Origin: Spirochaetales bacterium
GTDB lineage: Bacteria; Spirochaetota; Spirochaetia; SZUA-6; DRHE01
Length of the DNA stretch: 11,540 nt
Direction: 5' to 3'
Assembly: GCA_016930895.1 (NCBI GenBank)
Contig: JAFGFV010000027.1
Coordinates: 1-11,540, forward strand
The notes below the pieces were generated by a model. It was not told the DNA's origin, ran no database searches, and saw nothing but the letters and a program-made list of their open reading frames with translations. The translations under genes were made by a program, and so were the position numbers. Shown here piece by piece: positions 1-5,586 of the stretch; positions within the stretch are counted from its first letter, which is position 1, and each line of letters starts with the position of its first letter.

Positions 1-26
1 GACGATTGCGGATGGTTGCGGCTGGA

Positions 27-68
27 GGGCGTCGGCACGGCGCGGCACCGCGGCGCGGTGCGACGCCC
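27..68. repeat. Strong inverted repeat / hairpin upstream of the yebC promoter
   Basis: GGGCGTCG (27-34) is perfectly complementary to CGACGCCC (61-68). Inside it, CACCG (46-50) pairs with CGGTG (56-60) around the loop CGGCG. The two stems stack with an 11-nt bulge (35-45). No T-tract follows, so this is not a textbook intrinsic terminator. It may end or protect the transcript of an upstream gene outside the window, or be an operator next to the promoter at 84. No gene is visible in 1-249. Confidence 0.5.
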
Positions 69-83
69 GGCACGGTGAGAATC

Positions 84-113
84 TTGACACCCCAATGAGG
101 GAAATGATAAATT
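84..113 (+). promoter_or_regulatory. Sigma70-type promoter of the yebC-ruvCAB-queA operon
   Basis: TTGACA at 84-89 is a perfect -35 box. The region 105-113 (TGATAAATT) is the only AT-rich patch nearby. It supplies either GATAAA (106-111, 16-nt spacer, 4/6 matches) or an extended TG-n-TAAATT (105-113, 18-nt spacer). Transcription would start near 118-121, leaving a leader of about 130 nt before the yebC start. No other promoter-like sequence is visible between here and 4129, so it probably drives all five genes. Confidence 0.6.
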
Positions 114-206
114 CGCCTACAGCCTGCGCGGCTGCGGCGCACGCGGTCGCGGTGTACGCTCGTTTTCTGCGTGCAGCGCCATCGGGCGCGGCGCCGAAGG
201 GGGAGC

Positions 207-241
207 ACTCCGGGGTGTCATGCCCTTTGGGGCAAAGGAGT
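207..241 (+). promoter_or_regulatory. Possible leader RNA fold over the yebC ribosome binding site
   Basis: The Shine-Dalgarno sequence AAGGAG (235-240) lies 9 nt before the ATG at 250. ACTCC (207-211) is complementary to GGAGT (237-241), which contains most of it. The enclosed bases form a second stem, TGCCC/GGGCA (221-225/230-234, loop TTTG). An alternative hairpin CCTTT/AAAGG (224-228/234-238) also covers the site. These folds would lower translation initiation unless opened. They match no riboswitch class I recognise, and short GC-rich pairings arise easily by chance. Confidence 0.3.
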
Positions 242-249
242 AACAGTCT

Positions 250-999
250 ATGTCCGGCCACAGCAAATGGGCGTCGATCAAGCACAAGAAGGGTGCCGCC
301 GATGCCAAGCGGGGTAAGGTGTTCACCAAGATCATCCGGGAGATCAGCATCGCGGCCCGCCTCGGCGGGGGGGACCCGGAGGCCAATCCTCGCCTGCGCA
401 CGGCCGTGCTCAAGGCCAAGATGGCCAACATGCCCAAGGACAACGTCGACCGGGCTATCAAGAAGGGGACCGGAGACCTGGAAGGCAGCGAGTACGTCGA
501 GCTGACCTACGAAGCCTACGGACCCGGAGGAGTGGCCCTTCTCATCGAGGCGCTCACGGACAACAAGAACCGCACCGCCGCGGAGCTGCGGCACATCCTC
601 TCCAGGGGCGGGGGGAACCTCGGGGAGTCCGGCAGCGTTTCGTACCTGTTCAAGCGCAAGGGGCTGATCACCCTCGAGGCTGCCAAGTACCCCGAGGACG
701 CCGTGCTGGAGGTGGCCCTGGAAGCAGGGGCCGAGGACGTCTCCGAGACCGATGGGGAGATCGAGGTGATCACCGAGCCGGAGGACTTCGAAGCCGTGCT
801 GGGGGCTCTCGAAAAGGCCAATCTCGAGCAGAGCTCCGCGGAAGTCACCATGATCGCCGACGCCTACATAGCCCTAGCCGAGGACAAGACCCGGCAGGCC
901 CTTCGGCTCATCGAAAACCTGGAAGACCACGACGACGTGCAGAGCGTGGCCTCCAATCTGGACATTCCGGAGGGGTTTTCGCTGGACGACTCTGAATGA
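250..999 (+). CDS. yebC: YebC/PmpR family (TACO1-like) translation or regulatory factor
   Basis: This 249-residue protein has the family's usual length. It starts with the hallmark MSGHSKWASIKHKKGAADAK, followed by RGKVFTKIIREI (21-32), the AAR-GG-DP-N-RLR segment (36-50) and NMPKDNVDRAIKKG (60-73). The acidic C-terminal half, rich in EPEDFE-like stretches, is also typical. The family was first described as DNA-binding transcription regulators such as PmpR. More recent work assigns YebC/TACO1 proteins a ribosomal role at proline-rich stall sites. Either role is possible here, and it is cytoplasmic. The start is supported by AAGGAG 9 nt upstream. The TGA abuts the ruvC ATG with no gap. The yebC-ruvC-ruvA-ruvB order is widespread in bacteria. 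It is the first gene after the 84-113 promoter. Confidence 0.95.
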   Translation: MSGHSKWASIKHKKGAADAKRGKVFTKIIREISIAARLGGGDPEANPRLRTAVLKAKMANMPKDNVDRAIKKGTGDLEGSEYVELTYEAYGPGGVALLIEALTDNKNRTAAELRHILSRGGGNLGESGSVSYLFKRKGLITLEAAKYPEDAVLEVALEAGAEDVSETDGEIEVITEPEDFEAVLGALEKANLEQSSAEVTMIADAYIALAEDKTRQALRLIENLEDHDDVQSVASNLDIPEGFSLDDSE

Positions 1000-1503
1000 A
1001 TGAGAATCGTACTGGGAATTGACCCCGGGCTCGCCTCTACCGGGTACGGGGTCATCCGCTGCGAGGGGTCGAGAATCCGGCACGTGGCGCACGGGGCGAT
1101 CCATACCTCCCCGCGGGAGGAAGCGGGCAGCCGCCTGGTGCGACTGCACGACGAGCTGGCCCGGGTGATCGATGCCTACCACCCCGACGGGGCGGGCGTG
1201 GAGACGGTGTACTTCTCCAAGAACTCTTCGAGCGCGATCCCGGTGGCGCAGGCCAGGGGGGTCCTGCTGTATACCCTGGCCGAGCGCGGCGTGCCCTTCG
1301 CCGAGTACACCCCTGGGGAGCTCAAGCAGGCCATTGTCGGGCGCAGCCGGGCGGAAAAGGTGCAGATGCAGCAGACCCTGCGCGTGCTCTTTCAGCTTCC
1401 GGAGATCCCCACCCCCGATCACGCCGCCGACGCCCTGGCGGCGGCGCTCTGCCACGCCAACACCTCCCGGTTCATCAGCCTGCTGGAGCAGGGACATGCT
1501 TAA
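1000..1503 (+). CDS. ruvC: Crossover junction endodeoxyribonuclease RuvC
   Basis: RuvC is the resolvase that makes paired nicks in Holliday junctions and works with RuvAB on recombination intermediates. The 167-residue length fits the family. The N-terminus MRIVLGIDPGLASTGYGVI carries catalytic D8 and is the classic RuvC opening, which fixes the start at the ATG directly after the yebC stop. E68 lies in GAGVETVYF. The last pair of metal ligands is H141 and D144 (DHAADALA), where E. coli has Asp-Asp (D138, D141). The well-studied Thermus thermophilus enzyme has the same His/Asp pair, so activity is expected. YFSKNSSSAI (71-80) matches the DNA-contact segment. No clear SD precedes it, so translation is probably coupled to yebC. 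It overlaps ruvA by 8 nt. Confidence 0.96.
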   Translation: MRIVLGIDPGLASTGYGVIRCEGSRIRHVAHGAIHTSPREEAGSRLVRLHDELARVIDAYHPDGAGVETVYFSKNSSSAIPVAQARGVLLYTLAERGVPFAEYTPGELKQAIVGRSRAEKVQMQQTLRVLFQLPEIPTPDHAADALAAALCHANTSRFISLLEQGHA

Positions 1504-2113
1504 CAGCCTCGCCGGCACCATCACGTACAAGGACGAGGGGCGGGTCTTTCTCCAGTCGGGGGACGTGGAGTGGGAGATCTGGACCAGCCGCACGAGCAGC
1601 GATGACCTGCCCGAGATCGGCGAGGCCGCGCGGGTCTTCGTTCACCTGTATCACCGGGACGACCAGCTGCGCCTGTACGGGTTCTCCCAGGCAGGGGAGC
1701 GCGACGGCTTCCTCGACCTGCTGAAGGTGGAGGGGGTGGGGCCCCGCCAGGCCCTCAAGATCCTCTCCGGCGTCGACGTGCATCGCCTGGTTGCCGCCTT
1801 GGACAGCGAGGACCTGGCGTTCCTGGCCGGGATCCCCGGGGTCGGGGCCAAGACCGCGCAGAAGATCCTGCTCAAGCTCAAGGGCAAGATGGCCCCGTCG
1901 GCCCGGGCCGGGATCTCGGTGGAGGAGGACGTGGTCAACGCGCTGGCCGGGATGGGTTTCGACCGCAAAGCCGCGCGCGGCGCCGTGGCCGCGGCCCACC
2001 GTTCCCTCAGGGAACACCCGCAGACCCCGCCGCCCGGCGGCGGCGAAGAGCTGGAACGTGAGCTGTTCAAGCTGGCCATCGCCCAGCTGGCGGGGCAGGA
2101 GGGACGTTCATGA
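1496..2113 (+). CDS. ruvA: Holliday junction DNA helicase subunit RuvA
   Basis: RuvA binds the four-way junction as a tetramer and loads the RuvB motor. This 205-residue protein shows all three domains. An N-terminal OB fold (1-62) ends in [13 protein letters not shown]. Two helix-hairpin-helix motifs follow: [13 protein letters not shown] (78-90) and [20 protein letters not shown] (113-132). A C-terminal domain III (about 142-203; [13 protein letters not shown] and [13 protein letters not shown]) is the part that contacts RuvB. The ATG at 1496 gives the standard M-x-x-x-L-x-G-x-I start and has GGAG (1485-1488) 7 nt upstream. The longer reading frame 5' of it is only ruvC read out of frame. 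The stop overlaps the ruvB start as ATGA. Confidence 0.96.
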   Translation: MLNSLAGTITYKDEGRVFLQSGDVEWEIWTSRTSSDDLPEIGEAARVFVHLYHRDDQLRLYGFSQAGERDGFLDLLKVEGVGPRQALKILSGVDVHRLVAALDSEDLAFLAGIPGVGAKTAQKILLKLKGKMAPSARAGISVEEDVVNALAGMGFDRKAARGAVAAAHRSLREHPQTPPPGGGEELERELFKLAIAQLAGQEGRS

Positions 2114-3135
2114 ACGACGGCCGGGTCACCTCCGGGGCATATCAGCCGGAGGAGGACCGCGAGGAGGGAAGCCTGCGGCCCCGGCTGCTGGCCGAGTTCC
2201 TGGGACAGAAGCAGGTCAAGGAGAACATGCGGGTGTTCATCCAGGCCGCCCGGGAGCGCCGGGAAAGCCTGGATCACGTGTTCTTTTCCGGGCCCCCGGG
2301 CCTGGGCAAGACGACCCTGGCGGGCATCATCGCCAACGAGCTCGGCGTGCAGTTCCGCGCCACCTCCGCTCCGGCGCTGGAGCGTCCCGGGGACCTGGCG
2401 GCCATCCTGACCACCATCGGCGACAAGAACGTGTTCTTTATCGACGAGATCCACCGCCTCAAGCCCGTGATCGAAGAGATGCTGTACACTGCCATGGAGG
2501 ACTTCGAGATCGACGTGGTCATGGGGCAGGGCCCCGGTGCCCGGACGATCAAGATCCCGCTGCCGCCCTTCACCCTGGTCGGGGCCACGACCAAGACGGG
2601 CCTGGTCTCCAGCCCGCTGTACTCGCGCTTCGGGATCACCACCCGCCTGGACTTCTACACGCAGGAGGACATCCGCAGCATCCTCCACCGGTCCTCCAAG
2701 ATCCTGGGGATCCGCCTGGACGAGGAGGCCTGCACCATGATTGCGCTGCGCTCCCGCGGCACCCCGCGGGTGGCCAACCGCCTGCTGCGGCGCATGCGCG
2801 ACTTCGCCCAGGTGTGGTCCGACGGCCTGATCACCTCCGATATCGTGCTCAAGGGCATGGAATCCCTGTCCATCGACGCCCTCGGCCTCGACAAGCTCGA
2901 CCGGGACATCCTGCAGACCATCATCCGGCATTACAACGGCGGCCCGGTCGGCTCGGAGACCCTGGCGATCTCCGTGGGAGAGGCGGTGGACACCCTCGAG
3001 GACGTGTACGAGCCGTACCTGATCCAGCGCGGGCTGCTCCAGCGCACCCCGCGGGGCCGCATGGTCACGGCGCTGGCCTATCAGCACATGCAGCTCGAGC
3101 CCGCCGCCGGTGAAAACCAGCAGTTTCTCTTTTGA
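2110..3135 (+). CDS. ruvB: Holliday junction branch migration ATPase RuvB
   Basis: RuvB is the hexameric AAA+ motor that drives branch migration with RuvA. The 341-residue length is typical. Visible motifs are Walker [10 protein letters not shown] (61-69), Walker B VFFIDEIH (108-115), sensor 1 LVGATTKTG (156-164), the arginine finger in SPLYSRFG (168-175, R173), sensor 2 [13 protein letters not shown] (216-228) and a C-terminal winged helix ending [15 protein letters not shown] (306-320). The ATG at 2110 is supported by AGGAGGG (2097-2103) and by the ATGA overlap with ruvA. The last 26 nt overlap the start of queA, a sign of tight coupling. Nothing in the sequence suggests loss of function. 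Confidence 0.97.
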   Translation: MNDGRVTSGAYQPEEDREEGSLRPRLLAEFLGQKQVKENMRVFIQAARERRESLDHVFFSGPPGLGKTTLAGIIANELGVQFRATSAPALERPGDLAAILTTIGDKNVFFIDEIHRLKPVIEEMLYTAMEDFEIDVVMGQGPGARTIKIPLPPFTLVGATTKTGLVSSPLYSRFGITTRLDFYTQEDIRSILHRSSKILGIRLDEEACTMIALRSRGTPRVANRLLRRMRDFAQVWSDGLITSDIVLKGMESLSIDALGLDKLDRDILQTIIRHYNGGPVGSETLAISVGEAVDTLEDVYEPYLIQRGLLQRTPRGRMVTALAYQHMQLEPAAGENQQFLF

Positions 3136-4129
3136 GCTGCCTCCGGAGCTGATCGCTCAGGAGCCCGCGGTCGAGCGCGGCAGCTCCCGGCTTCTGGTGT
3201 TGGACCGATCCTCCGGGCGCGTCTCCCACCGGCTGGTCCGGGAGCTTCCCGAGCTGCTCGAGCCGGGCACCCTGGTGCTCCTGAACGACTCCCGGGTGCG
3301 CAAGGCCCGGCTGTTCGCCGAAGCGGAGGGCACGGGGACCCGGGTCGAATTCCTGCTCCTGCGGGAGATTCAGCCCGCACGGTGGGCGGTCCTGGTCTCC
3401 CGGGCGCGCAAGCAGGTCCCGGGCAAGCGCTACCGGTTTCCCGCCGGGGTGGAGGGCCGCATCGTGGGCTCCGAAGGGGAGTTCCGGCTGGTGGAGTTCT
3501 CCCGGCCGATCGACGACGCCTACCTGGAGGAGCACGGCCATGTGCCGCTGCCCCCCTACATCCGCCGAAGCGACACCCCGGCCGACGCCGCCCGCTACCA
3601 GACGGTCTACGCCCGGCGAGCCGGCTCTGCCGCCGCGCCCACCGCGGGCCTGCACCTGACCGACGCGCTCCTGGAGGCGCTGCAGGCCCGGGGGGTGGAG
3701 ATCGCGGAGCTGACCCTCCACGTAGGCGCGGGAACCTTCCTCCCGATACGCACCGAGCGGATCGAGGAGCACCGCATGCACGAGGAGTGGTACTTCGTGC
3801 CCGAGGCGAGCGCCGAGGCCATCAACCGGGCCTGCGCCCAGGGCCGGCCCGTGCTGGCGGTGGGCACCACCGCGGTGAGGGCCGTGGAGTCGGCCTGGCG
3901 GGAGGGGGAGGTCCGCGCGGGGGAGGGGCGCACGGGGCTGTTCATCGCCCCGGGGTACCGTTTCCGGGTGGTGAGCCGGCTGCTCACGAACTTCCACACC
4001 CCTCGCTCCAGCCTGCTCGTGCTCGTGTCGGCCCTGGCCGGGAGGGAGCGGGTGCTGGAGGCGTACGCGGAAGCCGTGCGGGAGCGCTACCGCTTTTTTT
4101 CGTACGGCGATGCCATGCTGATCGTGTAG
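3110..4129 (+). CDS. queA: S-adenosylmethionine:tRNA ribosyltransferase-isomerase QueA
   Basis: QueA transfers and isomerises the ribosyl part of S-adenosylmethionine onto preQ1-modified tRNA, making epoxyqueuosine in the anticodon wobble position. The 339 residues are full length. Motifs seen are [14 protein letters not shown] (6-19), [12 protein letters not shown] (62-73), the [11 protein letters not shown] segment (204-214), HRMHEEWY (221-228), [13 protein letters not shown] (252-264), [19 protein letters not shown] (292-310) and the end [13 protein letters not shown] (326-338). The start is GTG at 3110, inside ruvB, with no good SD; it aligns with the family N-terminus, so translation is probably coupled to ruvB. 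queA next to ruvAB is a common bacterial arrangement. I see no tgt or queG here. Confidence 0.96.
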   Translation: MKTSSFSFELPPELIAQEPAVERGSSRLLVLDRSSGRVSHRLVRELPELLEPGTLVLLNDSRVRKARLFAEAEGTGTRVEFLLLREIQPARWAVLVSRARKQVPGKRYRFPAGVEGRIVGSEGEFRLVEFSRPIDDAYLEEHGHVPLPPYIRRSDTPADAARYQTVYARRAGSAAAPTAGLHLTDALLEALQARGVEIAELTLHVGAGTFLPIRTERIEEHRMHEEWYFVPEASAEAINRACAQGRPVLAVGTTAVRAVESAWREGEVRAGEGRTGLFIAPGYRFRVVSRLLTNFHTPRSSLLVLVSALAGRERVLEAYAEAVRERYRFFSYGDAMLIV

Positions 4130-4209
4130 GGGGGGCTTGGGCGTCCGGCGCCGCAGGGTCGAATCTGCCCGTCGGTGCAGGCGGCCTACGCCGCAGCGTC
4201 CGGCGCCCG
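4130..4209. repeat. Gap between convergent genes with a 12-bp direct repeat and small hairpins
   Basis: Both flanking genes end here. GCGTCCGGCGCC occurs twice (4141-4152 and 4196-4207), and CGCCGCAG also occurs twice (4149-4156 and 4189-4196). Short stems include GCGGC-ctac-GCCGC (4181-4194) and CGCCG/CGGCG (4189-4193/4201-4205). There is no T-tract on either strand, so no canonical intrinsic terminator is seen. The hairpins may still act in ending or protecting the two convergent transcripts. Confidence 0.5.
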
Positions 4210-4833
4210 TCAGTAGGTGTCCTGGTCCATGCTTTCGAACTCGCGGCGGACCCGCTGCAGGCGCTGCAGGTGGGAGTCGATGATCCTGCCGTAGTCCAGG
4301 TCGCCGCCGAGGATGCGGGCGCGCTCGTCCTCCCAGTGCTGGATCTCTTCGAGGTTGAAGTACAGCCGGGGGAGCCGAAACGCCCAGTTGCGCGCCTCCT
4401 CCCAGTAGCCCACGGCCACCCGGTACGCCTGCTCGGCGAGCTCGAGGCTCTCGAGGTTCTGCTCGCGCCACGGGGCGTTGTAGAAGTAGGCGACCTGCTT
4501 GTCGTACTTGACTCCCAGGGTGAGGTACAGCTCGACCAGCTTCAGGTTCACGTGCATCCTGAACAGGGTCCGGTACTGGGACCACTGGTCCGGGGTGTCG
4601 ATCCGGGCCAGGGCGTACAGGGGATTGGCGAAGTCCGCCTGGAGCGCCTGTTCGAGGTAGAAGATATTCTCCATGGTGTCGTCGGGGTACTGGTAGAAGT
4701 GGAGGTGGTACAGCCGGTAGTACTGCTCCGCGTACAGGACCCGATAGGCGGCGGCCTGCGGAGCGGCTCCGGCCACCAGGAGGGCGACCGCCGCCAGGAG
4801 GCGCCCCAGCATGGGCTTGGGTTTCCGTCTCAC
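4210..4833 (-). CDS. Exported tyrosine-rich helical protein of unknown function (spirochaete-type, TPR-like)
   Basis: This 207-residue protein matches no named family I can identify. The N-terminus is a probable signal peptide: basic RRKPKP, hydrophobic MLGRLLAAVALLVAGAAP, and an AAA cleavage site at about residue 29, so the mature form would be periplasmic. There is no lipobox cysteine. The mature part has 19 tyrosines in about 178 residues, clustered in YRVLYAEQYYRLYHLHFYQY (30-49). Helical segments such as NIFYLEQALQADFANPLYAL (56-75) and SLELAEQAYRVAVGYWEEAR (129-148) have the spacing of TPR-like repeats. It resembles a conserved protein I recall from treponemes, but that was not checked. 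The start is GTG at 4833, whose GTGA overlaps the tmk stop; ATG at 4812 is an alternative. Co-transcription with tmk is likely. Confidence 0.75.
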   Translation of the reverse strand: MRRKPKPMLGRLLAAVALLVAGAAPQAAAYRVLYAEQYYRLYHLHFYQYPDDTMENIFYLEQALQADFANPLYALARIDTPDQWSQYRTLFRMHVNLKLVELYLTLGVKYDKQVAYFYNAPWREQNLESLELAEQAYRVAVGYWEEARNWAFRLPRLYFNLEEIQHWEDERARILGGDLDYGRIIDSHLQRLQRVRREFESMDQDTY

Positions 4834-5516
4834 CCTCTAAGAATCGGCAGGCCTCGGAGAATTTTCCAGATATTCTCGAACACCTCCTCGGTGGAGGCGC
4901 CTCCGTCCACCCGGTGGACCTCCATGGGCGCGGGCTCGAACAGCGCGAAGGCCCTCTCGTAGGCCCGCAGGACCTCCTCCTGGATCCCCGCGCCGTCGAA
5001 CAGCTCCTGGGCTTCGGCGGGGAAGGCGGGTCCCCCGGGCGGCCGCGCGGCTTGGCGGCGGGCCAGGCGTTCCTGACTCACCGCAACGGGGGTGTCGATG
5101 AACAGCACCAGGCGGGGCAGGGGAAAGGGACGGTTCAGTTCCCGTACGTACTCGAAGGGGCAGCCCAGGGACTGGTATGCCAGGCTCGAGAACAGGTACC
5201 GGTCCGAGACGACCAGCTCGCCCCGCTCGAGCCGGGCCAGGATGCCCGCAGCCGGTTCGTGCAGGTGCTCGCTTCGGTCCGCCGCGAACAGCAGGGCCAC
5301 GGTCTGCGGCTCGGCGCTCTCCTGTCGGGTAAGAATGTCCCGGATCAGCCTGCCGATCCTTCCCGCGGTCGGCTCCCCCGTGCAGAAATGCGGGATGCCC
5401 GCCGCGCCCATACGGTCATCTAGCAGGCGCAGCTGGGTGGTGGTCCCGGACCCGTCGAGCCCCTCGAGAACCACGAAGTTGTCCAAGACCTCCGGAAGCT
5501 TGCTTCTGCCCCTCAT
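4830..5516 (-). CDS. tmk: Thymidylate kinase (dTMP kinase) with a lysine-less P-loop
   Basis: The enzyme phosphorylates dTMP to dTDP for DNA synthesis in the cytoplasm. Family marks are FVVLEGLDGSGTTTQ (14-28), the TGEPTAGRIGRLIRDIL segment (46-62, TREP-type), DRYLFSSLAYQ (105-115), LFIDTPVAVSQERLARR (138-154) and a LID-like arginine stretch to about 175. The P-loop is odd: Thr25 stands where the Walker A lysine normally is (GxGKST becomes GSGTTT), and TREP reads TGEP. Everything else is intact, so this looks like a natural variant and not decay. I chose the ATG at 5516 (228 aa) because AGGTGG (5522-5527) sits 5 nt upstream. A GTG at 5525 would lie inside that site. It shares its promoter region with the divergent gene at 5585. 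Confidence 0.92.
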   Translation of the reverse strand: MRGRSKLPEVLDNFVVLEGLDGSGTTTQLRLLDDRMGAAGIPHFCTGEPTAGRIGRLIRDILTRQESAEPQTVALLFAADRSEHLHEPAAGILARLERGELVVSDRYLFSSLAYQSLGCPFEYVRELNRPFPLPRLVLFIDTPVAVSQERLARRQAARPPGGPAFPAEAQELFDGAGIQEEVLRAYERAFALFEPAPMEVHRVDGGASTEEVFENIWKILRGLPILRG

Positions 5517-5521
5517 CTTTG

Positions 5522-5527
5522 CCACCT
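5522..5527 (-). promoter_or_regulatory. Ribosome binding site that decides the tmk start
   Basis: On the minus strand AGGTGG occupies 5527-5522 with a 5-nt gap to the ATG at 5516-5514. The other in-frame candidate, GTG at 5525-5523, is part of this sequence and has no SD of its own, so the shorter protein is favoured. Confidence 0.65.
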
Positions 5528-5536
5528 GCCGTACCG

Positions 5537-5565
5537 TTGTAAAAGACAGCGAAGACCAGCATAAT
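5537..5565 (+). promoter_or_regulatory. Sigma70-type promoter for the 5585 outer-membrane/TonB operon
   Basis: TTGTAA (5537-5542, 4/6 matches to -35) and CATAAT (5560-5565, 5/6 matches to -10) are separated by exactly 17 nt. The predicted start is near 5572, only about 13 nt before the ATG at 5585. The leader would be very short, with GAGG (5572-5575) at its 5' end. The -10 box overlaps that of the opposing tmk promoter. Confidence 0.45.
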
Positions 5566-5586
5566 CCAGCCGAGGCCTTTTGTCAT
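5558..5586 (-). promoter_or_regulatory. Sigma70-type promoter for the tmk operon
   Basis: On the minus strand ATGACA (5586-5581, 5/6 matches to -35) and TATGCT (5563-5558, 4/6 matches to -10) are separated by 17 nt. Transcription would begin near 5551, giving a leader of about 35 nt that includes the AGGTGG ribosome binding site of tmk. Confidence 0.5.

Noticed and set aside
95..505. 136-codon plus-strand frame covering the yebC leader
   Set aside because: It overlaps yebC in another frame, begins inside the predicted promoter and has no SD or recognisable motif.
4094..4100. Run of seven T near the end of queA as a possible terminator or frameshift site
   Set aside because: It encodes the conserved FFS of the QueA ending ([11 protein letters not shown]), with no stem before it and the frame intact to the stop.
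1651..4585. Two long minus-strand frames (1651-3087 and 3065-4585)
   Set aside because: They are antisense or out of frame to ruvA, ruvB, queA and the exported-protein gene, with no recognisable domains and a composition rich in Arg, Gly, Pro and His.
3382..4962. 526-codon plus-strand frame
   Set aside because: It runs through queA out of frame and then antisense through the 4210-4833 gene and into the end of tmk. No domain is visible.
5416..5586. Short minus-strand frame of 56 codons starting MTKGLGWIMLVFAVFYN, with a GGAG 10 nt upstream, overlapping the start of tmk
   Set aside because: Its first bases coincide with the -35 of the likely tmk promoter, so it would lie upstream of the transcript start. 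More than half of it is tmk read out of frame, and third-position G/C is lower than in real genes here. It is kept only as a remote possibility of a leader peptide.
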